Notes under the pieces: model-generated | What the model was told of the DNA's origin: nothing | The model's database searches: none | Seen by the model: only the letters and a program-made list of their open reading frames with translations | Source of the DNA: 2-01-FULL-49-17 sp964553025 | GTDB taxonomy: Bacteria; Patescibacteriota; Minisyncoccia; 2-02-FULL-40-12; GWA2-44-9 | Assembly: GCA_964553025.1 (NCBI GenBank) | Contig: CAZKJF010000013.1 | Span: forward strand, 1 to 46,113 | Direction of reading: 5' to 3' | DNA: 46,113 bases | Translations under genes and position numbers: made by a program | Shown: in pieces, positions 7,849 through 16,345 of the stretch | How the letters are laid out: every line of letters begins with the position of its first letter | Position numbering within the stretch: the first letter of the stretch is position 1

Positions 7849-8559
7849 CTACCGGTGCAGGTTGAGATTTTTGAAGGCCAGCCAAAAGATGGTGTGGCCG
7901 TGAAAGAACTTTTCGCCTTGAATGCGGCGATCGATTTCTTCCGCCGTTTCTTTGCGGGCCCATACCTGATCCGCGCCCGGGCTGACGGGGGTTTCGGCCG
8001 GGACGGCTGCCCAGAAAAAGATGCGGAAGTAGTTGTTGCGATGTTCGTAGCTGACCAGATTTTCTTCAGTGATCGTGAGAGCCACTTCGATTCCGGCAAA
8101 GCCCTCTTCTCGGGCTTCCCGAGCCGCGGCGGCCATAATCGTTTCGTCCGCGGGATCCTTTTTGCCGAAGATGAATCCCGGAAGATCGCGATCCGAATCC
8201 TGGATTACCAAAAAGGTGGGCGGATCGGACAGAAATTTTACGATCAGACCGGCGCCTTGGGGGACATCGCCTTGAATTTTGCGCTGGTCCGTCCATGCTC
8301 GGAAATATCCGGCTTGGGCAAGTTCCGCTTCCAAGGCGGTCCGCCGAAGAAGCAGTTCGGAGACGTCGGTCAGACGTTCGGGTCGGTACGGTTTGCGCCG
8401 CTGTTTCTTTCGGGCTTCTGAAAAAGAACGAGCATTGGTTTTCCGGCGCTTGAGAAATCGTTTCAGCTGGGCCAGGTCGTCGGCCATGATCCGGTTGAGT
8501 CGGCGGCTGGCCTCCAAAACGTTGCCGTTTCGGACTTCCACGCGTGCATTGTTCGCCAT
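7849..8559 (-). CDS. Nudix hydrolase domain protein
   Basis: Predicted to hydrolyse a nucleoside diphosphate linked to another group. The 236-residue protein has a basic helical N-terminal part (about 1-90) and a C-terminal Nudix domain with PGFIFGKKDPADETIMAAAAR followed by EAREEGF. This box is close to GX5EX7REUXEEXGU but departs from it: six residues between the G and the first E, and one residue missing between EE and G, so activity may differ. The longest frame opens at 8598 inside the upstream terminator hairpin; the ATG at 8559 is preferred. A single-gene unit between two terminators. Confidence 0.7.
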   Translation of the reverse strand: MANNARVEVRNGNVLEASRRLNRIMADDLAQLKRFLKRRKTNARSFSEARKKQRRKPYRPERLTDVSELLLRRTALEAELAQAGYFRAWTDQRKIQGDVPQGAGLIVKFLSDPPTFLVIQDSDRDLPGFIFGKKDPADETIMAAAAREAREEGFAGIEVALTITEENLVSYEHRNNYFRIFFWAAVPAETPVSPGADQVWARKETAEEIDRRIQGEKFFHGHTIFWLAFKNLNLHR

Positions 8560-8580
8560 ACTGGCCAAAACAATGACATA

Positions 8581-8617
8581 ATTAAAACCGCCTGTCAATG
8601 TGACAGGCGGTTTTAAT
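8581..8617. terminator. Bidirectional terminator after rpsA
   Basis: 17-bp perfect stem with a three-base loop: arms ATTAAAACCGCCTGTCA (8581-8597) and TGACAGGCGGTTTTAAT (8601-8617). It follows the rpsA stop on the minus strand and has an A/T-tract on either side of the GC core. Confidence 0.8.
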
Positions 8618-8629
8618 GCGGCAGGAAAA

Positions 8630-9724
8630 TTAGTTCTTTTTGTCGAGTGTCAGCGTTAACTTGTGCTCCTTGGCTTCAATCGCTACGATTGCCATATCAT
8701 ATTCCTGGCCGGCGGAAAGAGCTTCCTGTGGCGCTTGGCCGCCGAGTTCCGCCACGGGAATGAATCCGACGATATCGCCGGTGAGTTCCACGAACGCACC
8801 GCTGTTCCGGATCTTGGTCACGCGGCCGCGGACTTTCTGGCCAACCTGGTATTTGGTATCAATCGTCAGCCACGGATCTTCTTTTAATGCTTTCAAGGAC
8901 AGCGAGACGCGGCCGCCGTCGAGATTGATAATCTTGGCCGAAACCTGGTCGCCCGGATGCAGTATCTCGCGGGGATCTTCGATGAATTTCCAGTCGATTT
9001 CCGAAGAGTGAATCAAGCCGTCGAGGGTTTCGCTTAATTTAACAAAGGCGCCGAAATCAGTTACTTCCGTAATGGTGCCCTCGACGATATCGCCGACTTT
9101 GAGTTTGGCGATCTCTTCCTTCACGGCTTCTTCTTGGATCGCGCGCTCGGATACGATGAGTTTGTTCTCGTTTTCGTTGAAATCGAGAATTTTAACGCGG
9201 AAAATTTGGCCTTTGAATTTTTGGAGAGCCTGGACGATTTTGGTCGTATCGCCGCCTTCGACTTTCGGATAATGTTCCGAAGAAAGCTGGGAAAGAGGAA
9301 GAAAACCCTGAACGCCGCTGACTTCGACGATGAGGCCGCCTTTGTTGATGTTCACGATCGGAGTTTCGATGATCTTGTCCTGTTCTTTCAATTCTTTAAT
9401 ATCCTGCCAGGCGGTCGTTACTTGGGCCGCGCGCAATGAAAGTTCCCGGTAGCCCTCGTTGTTTTCAAGTTCGATGAGCATGGCCGAAACCTGGTCGCCG
9501 GCTTTTAAGGTTCGCATCCGGTCGGGATTATCATAGAATTCGCCGGGATAGACGATGCCGATGCCGATGGAGCCGAGGTCGACGATTACGCTGCTCTTGG
9601 AGACGTTAATGATCGTGCCGTGCAAGATATTTCCGGGCTTGGGAAGGAAAAATTCCTCTTTCGACAAGAGGTCCTTCATTGATTTGATGTCTGATGGTTG
9701 TAGATTCACGTTCGTATCGGACAT
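8630..9724 (-). CDS. rpsA: 30S ribosomal protein S1 (four S1 domains)
   Basis: RNA-binding protein that helps mRNA onto the 30S subunit. The 364 residues contain four S1 repeats, with starts visible at KPGNILHGTIINVSKSSVIV, EQDKIIETPIVNINKGGLIV, KVGDIVEGTITEVTDFGAFV and QVGQKVRGRVTKIRNSGAFV. Enterobacterial S1 has six repeats; four are common in smaller genomes. The ATG at 9724 has AAGG just upstream and gives the normal N-terminus MSDTNVNLQPSD; the frame is open eight codons further. A promoter about 75 bases upstream would give a real leader that could be autoregulated, which is inference. Confidence 0.9.
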   Translation of the reverse strand: MSDTNVNLQPSDIKSMKDLLSKEEFFLPKPGNILHGTIINVSKSSVIVDLGSIGIGIVYPGEFYDNPDRMRTLKAGDQVSAMLIELENNEGYRELSLRAAQVTTAWQDIKELKEQDKIIETPIVNINKGGLIVEVSGVQGFLPLSQLSSEHYPKVEGGDTTKIVQALQKFKGQIFRVKILDFNENENKLIVSERAIQEEAVKEEIAKLKVGDIVEGTITEVTDFGAFVKLSETLDGLIHSSEIDWKFIEDPREILHPGDQVSAKIINLDGGRVSLSLKALKEDPWLTIDTKYQVGQKVRGRVTKIRNSGAFVELTGDIVGFIPVAELGGQAPQEALSAGQEYDMAIVAIEAKEHKLTLTLDKKN

Positions 9725-9792
9725 AGGCCTTAGGCGGACGTTATGCACGACCGGCAGCCGATCTCCGAAATTAGAGGTTTTACAACCCTCAT

Positions 9793-9821
9793 ATCCTACT
9801 ATATCTTATCTAAAATAGCAA
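9793..9821 (-). promoter_or_regulatory. Probable rpsA promoter
   Basis: Minus strand: -35 TTGCTA (9821-9816), 17-bp spacer, -10 TAGGAT (9798-9793). The resulting leader is about 60 bases and contains the small inverted repeat GGTTGTAAAACC. Confidence 0.45.
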
Positions 9822-9844
9822 GGTCCACGCGGGGTCTTTGAGGA

Positions 9845-9873
9845 TTGATTTGGGGGCCAAAACCTGCTATCAT
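9845..9873 (+). promoter_or_regulatory. Promoter of the MBL-gyrA unit
   Basis: -35 TTGATT (9845-9850), 17-bp spacer, extended -10 TGCTATCAT (hexamer 9868-9873). The ATG is 8 bases further on, so the transcript should start at or within two bases of the start codon. Confidence 0.65.
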
Positions 9874-9881
9874 ATGTACAT

Positions 9882-10517
9882 ATGACCATCACCTGGTTCG
9901 GCCAATCATGCTTTCGCCTTGAAGCCAAGGAGGGCAGTGTCCTTGTCGACCCTTTCGCCAAGGAAATCGGTTTGAAACCGCCGAAAATCAAAGACGATGT
10001 CGTGCTTGTTACTCACCAGCACCGGGACCACAACGCAATTGAAGACGCAAATCCCGAAGCATTTATCATTCAAAACCCCGGTGAATACGAAAAGCAGGGC
10101 ATAGCGATTCGCGGGATTGCCTCGTTTCATGATGATAAAGAAGGCGCCGAACGCGGCCCGAACACTATCTATCTTATTAAGGCCGAAGAATTAACGCTCT
10201 GCCACCTCGGCGATTTGGGCCAAAAAGCCCTGACCGACCAACAGGTTGAAGCGATCGGCGATGTGGATGTTTTGATGATTCCGGTCGGTGGCACCTACAC
10301 GCTCGGCGCCAAAGAGGCGGCTGAAGTAATCAGCCAGATCGAACCTAAGATTATTATCCCCATGCATTACAAGCTTCCCGGCCTCCAGAGCCCGATTGAA
10401 AGCGCCGATAAATTCGTAAAAGAAATCGGCTTGACTCCTGAACGGACCGAAAAGTACAAAATTACGAACAAAATCTTGCCGACCGAAGAAATTAAGCTGG
10501 TTATACTGACCGTCTAA
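9882..10517 (+). CDS. MBL-fold metal-dependent hydrolase (UPF0173-like)
   Basis: A 211-residue single-domain metallo-beta-lactamase fold protein. It starts MTITWFGQSCFRLEAKEGSV, has the ligand motif VTHQHRDHN (H45, H47, D49, H50), then CHLGDLGQ and IIIPMHYKLPG with later metal ligands. This pattern matches the YtkL/UPF0173 group, whose substrate is not settled. It is first in an apparent unit with a small membrane protein (4 bases later) and gyrA. The start is fixed by the promoter 8 bases upstream; no Shine-Dalgarno is visible. Confidence 0.85.
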   Translation: MTITWFGQSCFRLEAKEGSVLVDPFAKEIGLKPPKIKDDVVLVTHQHRDHNAIEDANPEAFIIQNPGEYEKQGIAIRGIASFHDDKEGAERGPNTIYLIKAEELTLCHLGDLGQKALTDQQVEAIGDVDVLMIPVGGTYTLGAKEAAEVISQIEPKIIIPMHYKLPGLQSPIESADKFVKEIGLTPERTEKYKITNKILPTEEIKLVILTV

Positions 10518-10521
10518 CCCC

Positions 10522-10860
10522 ATGAAATCCCTTATTCGAGACATTCGCAATCAGCCCGATCATGTTCGCGAGTTGATCGCGCTTTTGTGCACGGTGGTTG
10601 TCGGCGTCGGGATCGGCGTGATATGGTTCCATTCGTTCAAGCACGATGTTTACGCATTGCTGAACCCGAAACCCGATCAATCGTCGGATGCCCGCAGTTT
10701 TGCCTCCGATACCACCTCGCTGTTCGGCTATATCGGCAAAGCGTTCAGCCAAAGCAAGGCTCAAATCGAGGATTTTCTCACCAGATCGGATTCAAATGAG
10801 TCGCTTTCGCCCCAAGAATCCGGCCAACCGCATGCGTTGCCGGTAACCGGAAACAAATAA
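10522..10860 (+). CDS. Small single-pass membrane protein
   Basis: A 112-residue protein I cannot assign. After a charged N-terminus (MKSLIRDIRNQPDHVRELI) comes one transmembrane helix (about 18-37, ALLCTVVVGVGIGVIWF), then a hydrophilic Ser/Gln-rich tail that probably lies outside the cell by the positive-inside rule. It sits 4 bases after the MBL gene and 3 bases before gyrA, so it is translated with them. No link to gyrase is implied by the sequence. Confidence 0.75.
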   Translation: MKSLIRDIRNQPDHVRELIALLCTVVVGVGIGVIWFHSFKHDVYALLNPKPDQSSDARSFASDTTSLFGYIGKAFSQSKAQIEDFLTRSDSNESLSPQESGQPHALPVTGNK

Positions 10861-10863
10861 CTT

Positions 10864-13293
10864 ATGCCAAACGGAATTCAGCCCCGCGAAATTACGGAAG
10901 AAGTTCAGCAGTCGTATCTAGAATACGCGATGAGCGTTATCGTCGCGCGCGCCTTGCCGGACGTCCGCGACGGACTCAAACCGGTTCATCGGCGCATTTT
11001 GTATGCCATGCATGAAGCCGGCTTGCGCTCGAATGTAAAGTACCGCAAATCAGCCACGATCGTCGGCGACACGATGGGCCGTTACCATCCTCACGGGGAT
11101 TCGGCGATTTACGATACGCTCGCGCGCATGGCTCAAGATTTCTCGTTGCGCTATCCGCTCGTTGACGGACAAGGGAACTTCGGCTCGATCGACGGCGACG
11201 CGCCGGCCGCCATGCGCTATACCGAAGCACGCATGGCCCCGATTACCGAGAAATTGCTTGCCGATATTGAAAAGGATACCATTAATTTTCGCGACAACTA
11301 CGATGGTTCCCGCCAGGAACCCACGGTGTTGCCGACTCGCGTTCCGAATCTTTTGATCAACGGCCAGATTGGCATTGCGGTCGGTATGGCTACCAATATT
11401 CCGCCTCATAATTTGAGCGAAGTTTTGGATGCGATGGTTCATTTGATTGATAACGAAGACGCTGACGTTAAAGAATTGATGGAATTCGTCAAAGGCCCCG
11501 ATTTTCCGACCGCCGGCACGATTTACAACGAACAGGATATCGTGAATGCCTATGCGACGGGCCGCGGGCCGGTGGTTATGCGCGGCAAAGCTGAAATTGT
11601 CGAAAACAAAAAAGGCTTCCAGATCATCGTCACTGAAATTCCGTACCAGGTGAACAAGTCTGAATTAATTCAGCACATCGCCGAATTGGTGCTAGGCAAA
11701 GAAAAAAAGATCGACGGCATCAAGGATATCCGCGATGAATCGGACAAAGACGGTTTGCGCATCGCGATCGATTTGAAGCAAGACGCGTTTCCGCGCAAGA
11801 TTTTAAACCAGCTGTTCAAATATACCGAGCTTCAAAAAACATTCCACTTCAATATGATCGCGCTGGTAGACGGCATTCAGCCGCAAGTGTTGGGTTTGAA
11901 GGGGATGCTCGAGAAGTTTATCGACCATCGTCGCGAGGTTGTTACTCGCCGCAGCCGCTACGAGCTACAGAAAGCTAAAGACCGTGCCCATATTCTCGAG
12001 GGCCTCAAGAAAGCTCTCGATCACATTGACGAGATTATCAAAATCATCCGCGCGTCGTCTTCCAAAGAAGACGCGGCGGCAAACTTAATCAAAAAGTTTA
12101 AATTTTCCGATAAGCAGGCCGCGGCGATTTTAGACATGCGGCTCCAGGCCCTGGCCGGCCTTGAACGCAAGAAGATCGAAGACGAACTGGCCGAAAAGCT
12201 TAAATTGATTGCATATCTGGAAGATCTCCTCAAGAGTCCCAAAAAAATCCTCGCCGTTGTTAAAGACGAATTCAAAGAAATCCGCGAGCAGTACGGCGAT
12301 GAGCGTCGCACCAAAGTCGTAAAATCCGCGCTGCGCGAAATCGGAGAAGAGGAACTGATTCCCGAAGAAGACTCTTTGTTTATGATTACGCGCGACGGCT
12401 ACATTAAGCGCATGGCGCCTGATACACTCCGCACTCAAAAGCGCGGCGGCAAGGGCCTCATTGGCATGTCCACGAAAGAGGAAGACACTATCTCGCACTT
12501 CTTCCTCGCCAATACTCACGACAATATCCTTTTCTTCACCAATACCGGCAAGGTTTTCCAAACGAAAGGGTACGAAGTGCCTGAATCGTCCCGCACCGCC
12601 AAGGGCAAAGCAATCGTGAATTTCCTTCAGGTATCGCCGAACGATCAGATTACGGCGGTTGTTCCGATTCCCAAGGGCCAAAAACGCATGTATCTGTTCA
12701 TGGCTACCGATCATGGTATTATCAAAAAAGTCGAAATGGACGCGTTTGATCAAGTGCGCCGCAACGGCATGATCGCCATCAAGCTCAAGGGCGATGATCG
12801 GCTTGGCTGGGTGCTTGGTACCTCCGGCGACGATCAGATCATTATGACAACGACTGCCGGCAACGCCATTCGATTCAAAGAGAAAGACGTTCGGCCGATG
12901 GGCCGCAGCGCGGCGGGCGTGCTCGGCGTTCGCCTTGAAAAAGGCCAGCGTGTTGTCGGCGCCGACGTTATTCCGTCGGGAGTCGAAAAAGGCCTTCAAT
13001 TGCTTGCGGTCATGGAAAATGGCTACGGCAAGCGCACGGACATCAAATTTTATAAACTGCAAAAGCGCGGCGGGCACGGCATCATGACGGCCAAGATCAC
13101 GCCTAAGACCGGCGACTTGGTCTCCGCTCACGTAACCTCGGAAGAAAACAAAGAACTCATCGCCGTTTCCCGCAAAGGACAGGTGATTCGGACCGCCATC
13201 GAGGGGATTTCCGTCCTCGGTCGGGCTACCCAAGGCGTTCGGATCATGAAAATGGATGCGGGGGACAAGTTGGCCTCCGTCGTCATCGCCTAA
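10864..13293 (+). CDS. gyrA: DNA gyrase subunit A
   Basis: Breakage-reunion subunit of gyrase, which introduces negative supercoils. The 809 residues include the winged-helix/tower region, the active-site Tyr in AAMRYTEARM (about residue 119) and the quinolone-region motif HPHGDSAIYDTLARMAQ, where S80 and D84 match the residues of sensitive enzymes. The C-terminal domain has the GyrA-box QKRGGKG (about 525-531), required for DNA wrapping, so this is GyrA and not ParC. Length is slightly short of typical. It is the last gene of the unit starting at 9882; gyrB is not in the window. Confidence 0.97.
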   Translation: MPNGIQPREITEEVQQSYLEYAMSVIVARALPDVRDGLKPVHRRILYAMHEAGLRSNVKYRKSATIVGDTMGRYHPHGDSAIYDTLARMAQDFSLRYPLVDGQGNFGSIDGDAPAAMRYTEARMAPITEKLLADIEKDTINFRDNYDGSRQEPTVLPTRVPNLLINGQIGIAVGMATNIPPHNLSEVLDAMVHLIDNEDADVKELMEFVKGPDFPTAGTIYNEQDIVNAYATGRGPVVMRGKAEIVENKKGFQIIVTEIPYQVNKSELIQHIAELVLGKEKKIDGIKDIRDESDKDGLRIAIDLKQDAFPRKILNQLFKYTELQKTFHFNMIALVDGIQPQVLGLKGMLEKFIDHRREVVTRRSRYELQKAKDRAHILEGLKKALDHIDEIIKIIRASSSKEDAAANLIKKFKFSDKQAAAILDMRLQALAGLERKKIEDELAEKLKLIAYLEDLLKSPKKILAVVKDEFKEIREQYGDERRTKVVKSALREIGEEELIPEEDSLFMITRDGYIKRMAPDTLRTQKRGGKGLIGMSTKEEDTISHFFLANTHDNILFFTNTGKVFQTKGYEVPESSRTAKGKAIVNFLQVSPNDQITAVVPIPKGQKRMYLFMATDHGIIKKVEMDAFDQVRRNGMIAIKLKGDDRLGWVLGTSGDDQIIMTTTAGNAIRFKEKDVRPMGRSAAGVLGVRLEKGQRVVGADVIPSGVEKGLQLLAVMENGYGKRTDIKFYKLQKRGGHGIMTAKITPKTGDLVSAHVTSEENKELIAVSRKGQVIRTAIEGISVLGRATQGVRIMKMDAGDKLASVVIA

Positions 13294-13320
13294 GTTGATA
13301 ACTTTTCGGGCTTGAAATGC

Positions 13321-13326
13321 TAAAAT
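13321..13326 (+). promoter_or_regulatory. Extended -10 of the methyltransferase unit
   Basis: TGCTAAAAT: extended -10 with hexamer 13321-13326. Six bases later comes the GTG start at 13333, so the message should be leaderless. No good -35 is seen, as expected for an extended -10. Confidence 0.5.
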
Positions 13327-13332
13327 AACAGG

Positions 13333-13884
13333 GTGGCAAGCCCGATCTCACTTGCAGGGTTTTTGAATCCCGAAACCGTCGTCGGGGAGTTTGGCATTAC
13401 GCCCGGTCTCCGGATCGCCGATCTGGGCTGCGGATCGGGGCATATTGCATTATTGCTGGCCCAGCGGACGGGCCAAGACGGAAAAGTAACGGCCGTCGAT
13501 ATTTTGGAGGATAAGCTCGACAGCGTTCGTACTCAAGCCAAGGCAGCAGGAATCGCCAATATCGAAACAATCCGCGCCAACCTTGAAGTATTGGGCAGTT
13601 CCGGTCTGGTAGACGATTCCCAAGATATGGCGGTGCTCGTGAATATTTTATTTCAGTCCCAGAAAAAAGAAGCGATCATCAAAGAAGCGCTCCGAGTGCT
13701 GAAATCCGGTGGCTCGCTGGCCGTGGTGGAGTGGCGGCCGGGCGCCGGCGGCTTCGGGCCTGCCGAGCAGTATCGGTTAAGCGAAGATACGCTCAAGAAC
13801 ATGGTCGCCGCCGCCGGCGCGGCGCCGGCGCGCTCGTTTTCAGCCGGCCAGTTCCACTACGGCGTTATTTTTACCAAAGCATGA
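13333..13884 (+). CDS. Class I SAM-dependent methyltransferase
   Basis: A 183-residue Rossmann-fold methyltransferase of the UbiE-like kind; substrate unknown. Motif I is ADLGCGSGHIALLLA, followed by VTAVDILEDKL (acidic residue after strand 2) and ALRVLKSGGSLAVVEW (motif VI region). The start is GTG at 13333, with an extended -10 just upstream and no ribosome binding site. Its stop overlaps the next start as ATGA, coupling it to the solute-binding protein and then to the pilin-transglycosylase gene, so a role at the cell surface is possible but only inferred. Confidence 0.85.
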   Translation: MASPISLAGFLNPETVVGEFGITPGLRIADLGCGSGHIALLLAQRTGQDGKVTAVDILEDKLDSVRTQAKAAGIANIETIRANLEVLGSSGLVDDSQDMAVLVNILFQSQKKEAIIKEALRVLKSGGSLAVVEWRPGAGGFGPAEQYRLSEDTLKNMVAAAGAAPARSFSAGQFHYGVIFTKA

Positions 13885-15185
13885 ACAACCGCAAAGTAAT
13901 GTACATTCTGGTGGGGGTGATCGCGGCGGCGGTATTTGTTACATTTATTCTCATTCTTCGGAATATCGGCGGCACTACCGCGTCCAAGGTTACGCTCCAA
14001 TTCTGGGGCGTCTATGACGATCCGTCCGCGTTTGAAAAAGTCATTTCCGGCTTCCAGGCCCAGCACCCTGAAATCGACGTTAAATACCGGGTTATTCCGT
14101 ACGATCAGTACGAAACGACGATAGTCAATGCGCTTGCTGCGGGCAATGGGCCGGATATCGTCATGATCCACAACACCTGGCTGCCCAAGCATGGCGACAA
14201 ACTGGCGCCGATGCCGGCGACCGTTCCCGGCCAAAAGGAGCCGCTCTTTACGCTTCAGGATTACCAGAACCAGTTTGTTGATGTCGTGCCGCAAGACCTG
14301 ACCTACCAAAACCAAATCTACGGCGTGCCCCTCTACGTGGATACGCTGGCGCTGTATTACAACAAAGACCTTTTCAACGCCGCCGGCATCACGACGCCGC
14401 CCAAAATGTGGGAGGATGTAAACAATGACATCCAATTGCTGACTAAGTTCGATTCGCGCGGCAATGTTACTCAATCGGCTGCGGCGCTGGGTACGGCCCG
14501 CAATATTAATCGTTCGACTGATATTTTGATGGATATGATGCTCCAGAGCGGCGTGAATATGACCTCAAGCGACCGCCGCACGGCGACGTTCGCCGAACCG
14601 GTTGCCGGCCAGCACGTCGGCGAGATTGCGCTCGAGTATTACACTGATTTCGCTAATCCCCGCAAACAAAGCTATACCTGGAACAGCTCGCTTCACTATT
14701 CCGTCGACGCTTTCTCGGAGGGGACGGTGGCCATGATGTTTAATTATTCCCACCAGGCTGCGGCCATTCGGGCCAAAGCGCCGCGTTTGAATTTTGGCAT
14801 CGCGCCGATGCCGCAGGCATCGGCGACGGATATCCGGGACTTTGCTAACTATTGGGCGGCGGCTGTTACCAAAAACTCGGCGCATCCCAACGAGGCGTGG
14901 GAGTTTTTGGCCTATTTGGGATCCAAAGACGGCGAATCGGCCTACCTCGCGGCGACCGGCCGTCCGGCCGCTCGCCGCGATCTCATTGATCTCCAGAAAT
15001 CCGATCCCGACTTGAATGTGTTTGCTCGACAAGCCCTGACCGCTCGTTCCTGGTACCAGGTCGACAACGTGGCCATTGAGAATATTTTCGCCGATATGAT
15101 CGATGACGTGAACTTCAACCGTGCGACCGTCCCGGCTGCCCTGGGTGCCGCTGAAACGAAGATAAACGTTCTTATGCGCCAATGA
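13881..15185 (+). CDS. Membrane-anchored extracellular solute-binding protein (family 1-like)
   Basis: Resembles sugar-binding proteins of ABC importers. The 434-residue product starts MNNRKVMYILVGVIAAAVFV, an N-terminal membrane anchor (about 7-29) without a lipobox Cys. The mature part has VTLQFWGVYDDPSAFEKVIS, then DQYETTIVNALAAGNGPDIV, the usual N-lobe signature, and later GVPLYVDTLALYYNKDLF. Longer frames open upstream at 13731, but they read through the methyltransferase; the ATG at 13881 overlaps that gene's stop (ATGA). No permease or ATPase is nearby, so the ligand and partner are unknown. Being translationally coupled to a pilin/transglycosylase gene is unusual for an importer component. 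Confidence 0.85.
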   Translation: MNNRKVMYILVGVIAAAVFVTFILILRNIGGTTASKVTLQFWGVYDDPSAFEKVISGFQAQHPEIDVKYRVIPYDQYETTIVNALAAGNGPDIVMIHNTWLPKHGDKLAPMPATVPGQKEPLFTLQDYQNQFVDVVPQDLTYQNQIYGVPLYVDTLALYYNKDLFNAAGITTPPKMWEDVNNDIQLLTKFDSRGNVTQSAAALGTARNINRSTDILMDMMLQSGVNMTSSDRRTATFAEPVAGQHVGEIALEYYTDFANPRKQSYTWNSSLHYSVDAFSEGTVAMMFNYSHQAAAIRAKAPRLNFGIAPMPQASATDIRDFANYWAAAVTKNSAHPNEAWEFLAYLGSKDGESAYLAATGRPAARRDLIDLQKSDPDLNVFARQALTARSWYQVDNVAIENIFADMIDDVNFNRATVPAALGAAETKINVLMRQ

Positions 15186-16342
15186 TCCGCAGTGCTCCCC
15201 GACTTTTTGCCCATGCAGTCATTGTTGCCGCATTGTTCGCGGTACCGCTGTTTTCTTTTGCCGTTGATTTTCCGTGGTGGCCGATTGTGCCCTGCGGTTT
15301 GAACCGGCCCAGCCAGGAACAAATTGCCGCCGGAGAAAAACTTCTGGACGATTCATATTATGAACCCTGCAATCAGTGCGAGCTAATTCAGCTCGGCAAG
15401 AACATTATTGATATCATTACCTACGTCATTGTGCCGGTGGTCGGCACACTGTTGTTCATCTATGCCGGCTTCCGCATTCTCATCAGCCAAGGTTCGCCTA
15501 GGGGCTATCAGGAGGGCATGTCCATTATGCGGACAACGGCTGTGGGAATCGCCATTATGCTTGGTTCTTGGCTCATTACGAATTTTGTTCTGAAGAGTTT
15601 GGCGGGCACCGATGACAATTCGCCGAATTGGTACACCATCACCTGTACGGCGGGGCCGCTGGGAAGCATTTCCGGCGGAGGAGCAACGCCGGGCGGCACA
15701 ACAACGCCAAGTGCCCAACCGACTCAACCCGGCGCCCAGCCAGGTCAAGGTGCGACCTGTCCGCAATCGAATTTAAATTTGTGCCAAGGCCAGACAGCAT
15801 CGAGTAATTGCGGCGCCAGCACGCCCGCGTGTCAGCAGTACGGGGCGTTGATCAAGCCCGAATATGTAGGCGGACCCGTGACGGCCGAACTCCTGAAATC
15901 AATTATCGCCAACGAATCGACCTGTAATCCGACTCGGGCCAGCTCCGCCGGCGCCTATGGATTGACCCAATTAAAACCCGGCACCGCCAATCAGTACAAG
16001 CAATACTGCGGCATTACTGCGAATATCACCGCATCCTGGCTGACCAACCCCGCCAATGCCCAGGCCGAGATCTGTATTACGGCCCAGTATTTAAAGCAGC
16101 TGGCGGCAGCCAGCTCGTGCGGGCTTGACCCGCGGAATATGGCGGCAGGGTATAACGGCGGTCCTGGTGCGTGCAAAGCGAGTGTTGACTGCACAGGCCA
16201 AGCAAGCTGTTCAGGCTCGGCGACCAAGGCGTGGGAGTGCCTGTACGACAACACCGCCCATACGACATGCAACACCGGCTACAATGAGACCAGAAATTAC
16301 GCGACGAGGGTGCTATACTGTGTAGAGCATCCCGGTTTTTAA
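15182..16342 (+). CDS. VirB2/TrbC-like two-helix protein fused to lytic transglycosylase
   Basis: A composite surface protein of 386 residues. Residues 1-28 look like a signal peptide. Residues 71-140 form a VirB2/TrbC-like hairpin: helix 77-98, a polar turn ISQGSPRGYQEG, helix 116-138. A Gly/Pro/Thr/Gln linker follows (about 160-195). The C-terminal part is an SLT-type lytic transglycosylase domain: E245 in IIANESTCNP is the expected catalytic Glu, then SSAGAYGLTQLKPGTA and MAAGYNGGPGAC. The ectodomain is Cys-rich, suggesting disulphides. Transglycosylases such as VirB1 open peptidoglycan for secretion machines; linking one to a pilin-like module is notable. Its ATG overlaps the preceding stop (ATGA). 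Confidence 0.8.
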   Translation: MIRSAPRLFAHAVIVAALFAVPLFSFAVDFPWWPIVPCGLNRPSQEQIAAGEKLLDDSYYEPCNQCELIQLGKNIIDIITYVIVPVVGTLLFIYAGFRILISQGSPRGYQEGMSIMRTTAVGIAIMLGSWLITNFVLKSLAGTDDNSPNWYTITCTAGPLGSISGGGATPGGTTTPSAQPTQPGAQPGQGATCPQSNLNLCQGQTASSNCGASTPACQQYGALIKPEYVGGPVTAELLKSIIANESTCNPTRASSAGAYGLTQLKPGTANQYKQYCGITANITASWLTNPANAQAEICITAQYLKQLAAASSCGLDPRNMAAGYNGGPGACKASVDCTGQASCSGSATKAWECLYDNTAHTTCNTGYNETRNYATRVLYCVEHPGF

Positions 16343-16345
16343 GCC

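Noticed and set aside
12130..13233. 367-codon minus-strand frame opposite gyrA
   Set aside because: Antisense shadow of a clear gyrA; no promoter or known motif.
13731..13880. Upstream extension of the solute-binding protein
   Set aside because: Those codons overlap the methyltransferase in another frame and give an Arg-rich, non-signal-like N-terminus; the ATG at 13881 gives a clean membrane anchor.
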